Origin: Cryomorphaceae bacterium
GTDB lineage: Bacteria > Bacteroidota > Bacteroidia > Flavobacteriales > Schleiferiaceae
DNA length: 6,248 nt
Direction of reading: 5' to 3'
Assembly: GCA_022565745.1 (NCBI GenBank)
Contig: JAIUMB010000131.1
Coordinates: 1 to 6,248 of the forward strand
Positions 1 to 5,097 of the stretch are shown piece after piece; the first letter of the stretch is position 1; every line of letters starts with the position of its first letter. Under the pieces are notes generated by a model, which worked only from the letters and a program-made list of their open reading frames with translations, had not been told where the DNA came from and did not search any database. The position numbers and the translations under genes were made by a program.

Positions 1-153
1 CTCTAAAACAACCTCTTTTCAACAACCCATTAACCAAAATACCTCCCTCAAAAGCGGCTGCAAAAGTATGACGAAAAAACAATACGAAACAAGAAGTTTT
101 TTTATTTTTTTCGCCATCCGTTTTTCAAAACACGTTTGCTCTAAAACGGTTTG
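1..153 (-). other. Untranslated leader-like region, possibly the 5' leader of an rRNA or tRNA operon left of the window
   Basis: No open frame of any size fits here on either strand. Read on the minus strand, the stretch lies downstream of two promoter-like sites and runs out of the window. It contains an inverted repeat (CCGTTTT at 118-124 with AAAACGG at 143-149, 18-nt loop), an A-rich spacer (about 94-111 on the complement), and a repeated GTTTTAGAG (complement of 139-147 and of 1-9). The inverted repeat is not followed by a U tract on the minus strand, so it is not a standard terminator. A gene-free leader of this form in Bacteroidota is what I remember upstream of 16S rRNA, but the RNA gene itself is not in the window, so this is inference. 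Confidence 0.35.
61..92 (-). promoter_or_regulatory. Putative Bacteroidota-type promoter (proximal of a tandem pair), reading leftward
   Basis: The minus strand at 68-61 reads TACTTTTG, a full match to the Bacteroidota -7 consensus TAnnTTTG. A TTG lies at 92-90, 21 nt upstream, slightly long but compatible with the loose -33 element. The sequence continues CAGCCGCTTTTGAGG, which matches the run after the distal site almost base for base. No gene in the window lies downstream, so it would serve something left of position 1. A chance match in AT-rich DNA is possible; the repeated flanking sequence makes that less likely. Confidence 0.45.
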
Positions 154-184
154 CAAATGTACAACCGTGAACAATTATGGACAA
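154..184 (-). promoter_or_regulatory. Putative Bacteroidota-type promoter (distal of a tandem pair), reading leftward
   Basis: The minus strand at 161-154 reads TACATTTG, a full match to TAnnTTTG. A TTG lies at 184-182 with a 20-nt spacer. It sits about 50 nt after the stop codon of the SDR gene and is followed by CAAACCGTTTTAGAG. Aligned with the proximal site, this gives a shared pattern TAC(A/T)TTTGCA, then CCG(C/T)TTTT(A/G)GAG. The two -7 elements are 93 nt apart. Two close copies of promoter plus initial transcribed sequence suggest a strongly expressed transcript. Confidence 0.45.
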
Positions 185-212
185 TAAAAAAATGAATTAT
201 TGAAGAAAAACT

Positions 213-884
213 TTATGGCGTTGACACGCTTACCGGCAACACTTTGCCCTTGAAATACTTATGCCCATTTAGAGCAAACCAACGAACAAATTCAGCCATG
301 TCTTTTGCCGTTAAAGGGGCCTCAAAACCTGGAAATGCTGCCGATAACATCTCTGTTTGCACAGCTCCTAAAGCCAAAATATTGAATACTTGCCCCGTTT
401 GATCACCTAATTCTTCCTGTAACAACTCAAATAAGGTAATCAGTGCGCCTTTGCTACTGCTATAAGCCGATAAGCCTGGAAACTTTACAGTGCCGTTGAC
501 TCCTCCCATGCTGCTTATACCTATTATATGTGCACACGACATGATGGGCAAAAGCTTTTGTGTCAATAAAAATGGACCGAATACATTAACTTTATACGAC
601 TGCTCTAAATCCTCATAAGAAACTTGTGTAAATGGTTTGTTGACCAAATAACCGGAATTGTGCACCAAAACGTCTACCGAGGAAATCAATTTTGTTACGC
701 CATCAACAGCCTCGATGATGTTTTCCTGATTTGATAAATCACATTTCACCCACTCAACTCTCTGCAAATCTGGATTACCTCTGCTCAACACTATCACAGT
801 ATGCCCATCTTTGCTCAGTTGATCTGCTAATGCCCTTCCTATTCCTTTACTCCCTCCTGTAATAATGATGTTTTTTGCTTGCAT
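213..884 (-). CDS. Short-chain dehydrogenase/reductase (SDR family NAD(P)-dependent oxidoreductase)
   Basis: A classical SDR of 223 residues, the short end of the usual 230-260. The Rossmann glycine motif TGGSKGIG is at residues 9-16. D49 in CDL is the adenine-ring contact. HNSG at 75-78 replaces the usual NNAG. The catalytic tetrad is complete: N100, S125 (in GISSMGG), Y141 and K145 (YSSSK). K13 and R35, the latter after the second beta strand (VLSRG), suggest NADP(H) rather than NAD(H), judged from family rules. No signal peptide or membrane segment is seen, so it should be cytosolic. The ATG overlaps the TAA of the upstream dihydroorotase homologue by one base (TAATG), so it is probably translated by coupling; no well-placed Shine-Dalgarno is evident. 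The substrate cannot be read from the sequence. No GC-rich terminator hairpin follows the stop. Confidence 0.9.
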   Translation of the reverse strand: MQAKNIIITGGSKGIGRALADQLSKDGHTVIVLSRGNPDLQRVEWVKCDLSNQENIIEAVDGVTKLISSVDVLVHNSGYLVNKPFTQVSYEDLEQSYKVNVFGPFLLTQKLLPIMSCAHIIGISSMGGVNGTVKFPGLSAYSSSKGALITLFELLQEELGDQTGQVFNILALGAVQTEMLSAAFPGFEAPLTAKDMAEFVRWFALNGHKYFKGKVLPVSVSTP

Positions 885-2149
885 TACTTCTTGTTAACTG
901 TTATTAATGTATCGTCCACAATTACGCCGTATACTTTTCCTATTAGCGATTCACCTATAAAAGGAGTGTTTTTGCTTTTACTTTGTATGCTTAACTTATT
1001 AAAAGTCCACTTTTCTTCAGGTAAAAAGAGTGTGTATTGCGCAGTGTGTCCTTTGTCTACGACAACTTCGGGCAAATTCAAAATACCTCTGGGCATTCTG
1101 CTCAAAACATCCACGCGATCCTCCACACTCAATCCTGTTTTGCCTAATAGTCCAAAACAACTCTCCAACCCTATGCTGCCAAACGAGGCCAAAGAGAATT
1201 CACATTTCTTCGTTTCTTCAAAATTAGGACGGTGGTCAGAGGAAACAGCGTCGATGATGCCTTTTCGCAATCCTTCTATCAAAGCCAAACGGTCTGCTTC
1301 TGTTCGCAATGGTGGATAAAACTTGTAGTTGGCATCGTAATCAACCAAACTTTCGTCGTTCAACACCAAATTGGCTATGTTGACATCCGCCGTTACTTGT
1401 AGTCCTTCGTCTTTTGCTCGAGCAATAACCTCCACCGCAGCTGCCGTAGAAATGCCCATAAAATGTATGTGCCCTCCTGCATACTTCAATAGTTGAAGGT
1501 CTCTCTCCACCTGCATTACCTCTGCAGTTGACGGCATGCCTTTGAGTCCCAACCTTGTACTGACCTCCCCTTCATGCATTTGTCCCCCTTTTACCATTGA
1601 GGGCTCTTGTGCCATTAAAAACAAAGGGGCTGCAAATTGTTGGGTATATTCTAATGCAAGTTTGATAAAACCGGCATTGAGATGGCTTTTCTTGTCGTCG
1701 GTAAAACACCTTGCCCCAACCCGATGCATGTCGTACATCTCTGCCAGCTCTTCTCCAGCCATTTGCCGCGACAAAGCGCCTGCAGGATACAAGTAAAACG
1801 GCAAATGCTCTGCTTTTTTTCTTACGTACTCCACTTGCGACTTGCTGTCGATGACGGGATTGGTTGACGGCATGAGAACCGCACCGGTAAATCCTCCGGC
1901 AATGGCAGCCGCTATACCACTTTCAATGTCTTCGCGCTCCTCTTCCCCGGGATCGGCAAAATCTACATGTAAATCAATCCAACCGGGAGAAATGCATAAA
2001 CCGTCTTGCGAAACCACTTGATCACCTTCATTGATCTCTAAATTCCCAATGGCACTGATCGCACCATCATCAAATCTAATGTCTACGGTTTTACCGTGAT
2101 ATGGCGACCCGGAGTCAACCACTTTTACCGATTTTATAAAGATTGTCAT
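884..2149 (-). CDS. pyrC: Dihydroorotase-family amidohydrolase (PyrC/PyrC'-like) with a degenerate active site
   Basis: At 421 residues it has normal class I dihydroorotase length and recognisable family blocks: GWIDLHVDFADPG (56-68), GGFTGAVLMPSTNP (85-98), FTDD (149-152), RLGLKGMP (199-206), YPPLRTEAD (278-286), SSDHRPN (303-309) and KNTPFIG (393-399). The active enzyme cyclises carbamoyl aspartate to dihydroorotate in pyrimidine synthesis. Here most working residues are changed. The metal HxH is H61-V-D63. The substrate Arg after it is A65. The Asn of MPNTNP is S95. The HxED His is lost (MAQEP, 179-183). The His of HVST is G232 (GIST). PHHL is IANL (258-261). DHAPH is DHRPN. H61, the FTDD Asp and D305 remain. 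I infer a non-catalytic homologue, possibly like PyrC' partners of aspartate transcarbamoylase. The symbol is by family only. It starts at an ATG 75 nt after the BatA/vWA gene, without a clear Shine-Dalgarno, and its stop overlaps the SDR start. Confidence 0.85.
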   Translation of the reverse strand: MTIFIKSVKVVDSGSPYHGKTVDIRFDDGAISAIGNLEINEGDQVVSQDGLCISPGWIDLHVDFADPGEEEREDIESGIAAAIAGGFTGAVLMPSTNPVIDSKSQVEYVRKKAEHLPFYLYPAGALSRQMAGEELAEMYDMHRVGARCFTDDKKSHLNAGFIKLALEYTQQFAAPLFLMAQEPSMVKGGQMHEGEVSTRLGLKGMPSTAEVMQVERDLQLLKYAGGHIHFMGISTAAAVEVIARAKDEGLQVTADVNIANLVLNDESLVDYDANYKFYPPLRTEADRLALIEGLRKGIIDAVSSDHRPNFEETKKCEFSLASFGSIGLESCFGLLGKTGLSVEDRVDVLSRMPRGILNLPEVVVDKGHTAQYTLFLPEEKWTFNKLSIQSKSKNTPFIGESLIGKVYGVIVDDTLITVNKK

Positions 2150-2224
2150 TTATGTGCGTTTGTATTTCTAAAGCGTTGTTTTATGTCAAAATAAAAATTT
2201 TGTTACAGCCACTACAATTGGGCG
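2150..2224 (-). other. 75-nt AT-rich intergenic gap between the BatA/vWA gene and the dihydroorotase homologue
   Basis: This is the longest gap between protein genes in the window. It contains a small AT-only inverted repeat (CAAAAT and ATTTTG, 2187-2202, 4-nt loop), too weak to call a terminator. On the minus strand it has TATTTTG, which is one base short of TAnnTTTG. It could hold a weak internal promoter for the pyrC-like and SDR genes, or simply be a spacer in one long operon. I see no riboswitch or clear regulator site. Confidence 0.3.
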
Positions 2225-4183
2225 CTAAGGTAAAAAACGTATCAATACCAACTCAGTGATCAAAAACATTGCTACAAGCAACATCCCCCACCACCAAATA
2301 GAAGACCCTCCATCATGTGTCATTATTCCACTCAACTGATATTGGTTTTTTATATCAACTTGCAAGGGCGACGCGCCAAAGGTATCCTCAATTTCTGAGG
2401 TACTCATTCTCGGATATCTACTTTCTTGTCGATCAGCATTCAACGAAATGATGTCTACGGTATCAGATCCGGCCATCAGCGGAAAATTACCTGGCTTATT
2501 AGGGGTGTTTTGCCTACGCATTTGCATCGTCTGGTTGTCTATCCTCCTCTGTGATGGTAAATGTTCTTTGCCGTCTATCATTATATGAAGCGGTTTACTC
2601 TCGTTGACAACGGCATATCGACGTATTACCTCCTCTCCTATTATTCCGTATGGCTGCTGACTCCCTTTTGCGTAAAGCGCAGCATTGTGATATATGGGCA
2701 AAAACAATGGGTCGGTAGAAAACGGCTTTAAGGTAGACGCTTGCACAAAAACGCTTTGATTGGCATTAACTCGAAAGATAAATGGTCGACCATCTGCAAA
2801 AGTCAGCACCGATGTTAAACCCACTGATGGAAATTGCCAAGATGATTTGATTTCCGGCAACTTTGGACGCTCTTCCCGCTGAGCAAATACGCCGTAAAAC
2901 AAAGGGTCATCCCAATCAATCTCGGTAACAGGCAAGGCTTCTTCGCGAAAAGACGTTGGCTCCGGAATACCCATAAGTGATAAAAAGCTGCCAACAGACG
3001 CACTTATTTTTTCCGGCATCACGAGAAATACACTTGCTCCTGAGGATTGTATGGCATTGGCTAAGCCCTGTGGTATCTCGTTGATGGCATTGAGCACTAT
3101 TAAATCGGCTTCGCGCAAGACCGATAAGGCCACATTACCCGGCGAAAACACTTTGGTATCAAAGACTTCATCGGCGTACAGTTTATCGAGTGGGCCATCG
3201 CTTTCCTGTATGAGTACTACGGGGATATTGTCGCGCAAACGAAAGGAAAAGTATAAATCATCGTCGAAGGTCAAGGGGAAATCGTCTATTCTAACACGCC
3301 CGGTGTGAAATCCTTTTTTTCGCAAAAGGGTCGATAAGGTGACGCGCTTGGTTTCTCCAGAAGCCAAGTCCACCCGCTGACCTTCTCTAAAGGAGTCGTT
3401 TAATTCCAACTGAACGTGTACGTCTTTGACCTCACTTTCTCCGTGATTGGTCAATACGACCTCTATTTCCAGGGTTTGCCCGGGACGCGTAGGTGGATTG
3501 GAAAAGTATAATGTATCGAGTGAAATATTGTCGGGCATTCCCGAGGGACTGGTTTGCACCAAGCGCGCATCAACCGGCCAGTCATCTACGACATTTGCGC
3601 CGTCGGACTGAAAATCGGAAAAGACCACCACTTCCGTTGGGTGCGACTCTGTGGCATAACGCAACTTTTCTGCGACTTGATTCCATGTCAAACTCCCGTA
3701 GGTCAATCGAACCCCTTGAATGGCTTTAACGGATTCGTCGCGGGTGCGCCAGTTGTATTCACCTGGATTTTCGGTATGTGTGAGGATGCGAAATCTGTAA
3801 TCGGGCGGGTACGACTGGATGAGATTTAACGCTGCTTCTTGAGCCACCGACCAGGCGGTTTGCTGACCGTCTCCCCCCATCATACTCTGTGAATTGTCGA
3901 TAAAAATAGCTACGTGTTTGCTTTGCTCAACCGCCATTTTATCGCTGCGAAAAACGGGTTGTGCAAAAGCCAGTATCAGAAACAATAGCGCCAGTAATCT
4001 CGAGCTGAGTATTAAAATGTGTTTGAGCTGACGGGTTGCTTTGCGCTCTTGGGTGAGTGCCTGCAACCATTTTACCTGACTAAAATAAAAGGTTTTAAAC
4101 CGACGAAAGCGAAATAAGTGAATGATCACCGGAATGCTTAACGCAGCGAGTGCCCATAAAACAAGTGGTGATAAAAACTGCAT
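2225..4183 (-). CDS. BatA-domain, von Willebrand A-type membrane protein
   Basis: A 652-residue protein. The N-terminus is a typical BatA double-transmembrane domain: MQFLSPLVLWALAALSIPVI (1-20) forms the first membrane segment, then a basic loop (RFRRFK to RKATRQLKH, 25-55), then a second segment at about 56-76. A vWA-like domain follows, with strand VAIFIDNSQS (91-100) giving a DxSxS MIDAS motif (D96, S98, S100) and a later FSDFQSD (188-194) supplying acidic residues. The middle is rich in beta strands and includes a CARDB-like stretch (TLEIEVVLTNHGESEVKDV) and a glutamine-amidotransferase-like segment (ADLIVLNAI). A last membrane segment sits near the C-terminus (WWWGMLLVAMFLITELVLI). By the positive-inside rule the basic loop is cytoplasmic and the vWA region periplasmic. 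I chose the ATG at 4183 over a TTG one codon upstream: it gives the family's M-x-FLSP start and shares its A with the TGA of the upstream gene (TGATG). Function is unknown beyond presumed metal-dependent protein binding. The name comes from Bacteroides aerotolerance loci, whose other genes are absent here. Confidence 0.85.
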   Translation of the reverse strand: MQFLSPLVLWALAALSIPVIIHLFRFRRFKTFYFSQVKWLQALTQERKATRQLKHILILSSRLLALLFLILAFAQPVFRSDKMAVEQSKHVAIFIDNSQSMMGGDGQQTAWSVAQEAALNLIQSYPPDYRFRILTHTENPGEYNWRTRDESVKAIQGVRLTYGSLTWNQVAEKLRYATESHPTEVVVFSDFQSDGANVVDDWPVDARLVQTSPSGMPDNISLDTLYFSNPPTRPGQTLEIEVVLTNHGESEVKDVHVQLELNDSFREGQRVDLASGETKRVTLSTLLRKKGFHTGRVRIDDFPLTFDDDLYFSFRLRDNIPVVLIQESDGPLDKLYADEVFDTKVFSPGNVALSVLREADLIVLNAINEIPQGLANAIQSSGASVFLVMPEKISASVGSFLSLMGIPEPTSFREEALPVTEIDWDDPLFYGVFAQREERPKLPEIKSSWQFPSVGLTSVLTFADGRPFIFRVNANQSVFVQASTLKPFSTDPLFLPIYHNAALYAKGSQQPYGIIGEEVIRRYAVVNESKPLHIMIDGKEHLPSQRRIDNQTMQMRRQNTPNKPGNFPLMAGSDTVDIISLNADRQESRYPRMSTSEIEDTFGASPLQVDIKNQYQLSGIMTHDGGSSIWWWGMLLVAMFLITELVLIRFLP

Positions 4184-4635
4184 CAATAGTGAAATTTAAC
4201 CTCTTCTGCGTTGTCGAGTATATAGTTAAAGTCTTCGATGTTGGAATCGTTCAGTCGAAGTTTCCCTTTGAACGTCACCACATCGTCGGTATTGTATTTT
4301 CGTTTTGCTTGTTTGATGTTGAGGGTCATTACCGATTCCGGTCCGGCCGCTCCACAGAAAAAGCAAGCGGCAAACGGAAAGGCCGACAAGGCGTAAAGTC
4401 CTTCTTCTAAGTCTATGGGAATCACATATCCTTTGATGGCCACATTTTGTCCGTCGAGGGATTTTACCTGAGGCCCAAAGTTGGGAAACAAAAACCAGTC
4501 TTGGTATTTCTCCACATACTTTTCGGTAAACTTTACATCGGTGAGTGTTTTCCAAGTAATGACCGTCCCTTCCTGCTGTGCTTGTGCACCGAAGGTGAAA
4601 CCAAATAAAACAATGGAAACAATGAGGTTACGCAT
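4183..4635 (-). CDS. Secreted DUF3299-like protein with CFFCG motif (second paralogue)
   Basis: A 150-residue protein with a signal peptide (hydrophobic residues 4-16, likely cut after AQA at 17-19). The mature part has ITW (26-28), GYVIPID (69-75), YALSAFPFAACFFCGAAGPE (81-100), and a DDVVTFKGKL strand pair (117-126). GYVIPID, then a Cys-containing strand, then a beta-rich end recalls DUF3299 proteins, where I remember GYVLPL followed by GACIHVPPPPPNQ; here that stretch is CFFCGAAGPESV. C91 and C94 form a CxxC that could bind metal or act in disulfide exchange. Its neighbour to the right is a clear paralogue, with only 5 nt between them. The stop overlaps the BatA/vWA ATG. No Shine-Dalgarno is visible. 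I infer a periplasmic accessory of the adjacent ABC permease; the biochemical role is unknown. Confidence 0.8.
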   Translation of the reverse strand: MRNLIVSIVLFGFTFGAQAQQEGTVITWKTLTDVKFTEKYVEKYQDWFLFPNFGPQVKSLDGQNVAIKGYVIPIDLEEGLYALSAFPFAACFFCGAAGPESVMTLNIKQAKRKYNTDDVVTFKGKLRLNDSNIEDFNYILDNAEEVKFHY

Positions 4636-4640
4636 ATTCG

Positions 4641-5069
4641 CTATTTTTTTACTTTGGCATTGTGAAGTGAATAAATGAATCCCATACCCGGATTTCTGTG
4701 CATGCGAAATGTTCCGGTTAACACCACGTAGTCATCTACTTTGAAGGTTTGTCTTTTTGATTCAAAAAAGAGTTCTACAACGGTTTCAACCCCGGCTTGT
4801 CCGCAAAAAAAGCAGTTGGAAAAAGGATTCATGGACAGTGCGTAGGTGTTTTGTTCCACATCAATTGGGATGATATACCCTGTGATCATTACTTCAGAAT
4901 GCTCTCTTTCGTAAAGACCTTGATAAAAATCTGGTTGGTAATTCTGTGGATTGTCGAAATCTGTCGCCACTTTGGTAGAAGACAACTCCATCCAAGTGAG
5001 TATGTCTTGCGCCACCATTGAACTGCCAAAAAAGATTAGTGGCAGTATGATTCTAAAGACTAATTTCAT
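4641..5069 (-). CDS. Secreted DUF3299-like protein with CFFCG motif (first paralogue)
   Basis: A 142-residue protein. The signal peptide is MKLVFRIILPLIFFGSSMVA, with cleavage likely after Ala20. The mature part has LTW (24-26), GYIIPIDVEQ (64-73), YALSMNPFSNCFFCGQAGVE (76-95; C86 and C89) and VDDYVVLTGTFRM (111-123). These line up in order and spacing with the downstream gene, so the two are tandem duplicates that have diverged, mainly between the signal peptide and GY(I/V)IPID and at the C-terminus. The frame stays open 37 codons further upstream, but that extension runs into the permease gene and would bury the signal peptide, so I use the ATG at 5069, 28 nt after the permease stop. Location should be periplasmic. 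I infer a role with the His-rich permease, perhaps binding or passing on a metal through the CxxC, but this is not shown. Confidence 0.8.
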   Translation of the reverse strand: MKLVFRIILPLIFFGSSMVAQDILTWMELSSTKVATDFDNPQNYQPDFYQGLYEREHSEVMITGYIIPIDVEQNTYALSMNPFSNCFFCGQAGVETVVELFFESKRQTFKVDDYVVLTGTFRMHRNPGMGFIYSLHNAKVKK

Positions 5070-5097
5070 GTTGTTCAATTCGTTAATACGTATCCAA

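Noticed and set aside
182..202. Inverted repeat CAATAA/TTATTG as a terminator after the SDR gene
   Set aside because: The stem is almost all A-T and short; it could arise by chance in this AT-rich stretch.
879..1319. Plus-strand open frame of 146 codons opposite the dihydroorotase homologue
   Set aside because: It lies wholly antisense to a well-supported gene, its translation shows no recognisable domain, and it has no promoter or ribosome site.
2187..2202. Inverted repeat CAAAAT/ATTTTG as a terminator after the BatA/vWA gene
   Set aside because: The stem is six mostly A-T pairs with no following U tract, too weak for an intrinsic terminator.
4226..4555. 109-codon minus-strand frame inside the second CFFCG gene
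   Set aside because: It is an out-of-frame shadow with Arg/Cys-rich composition; the overlapping frame has a signal peptide and a paralogue next to it.
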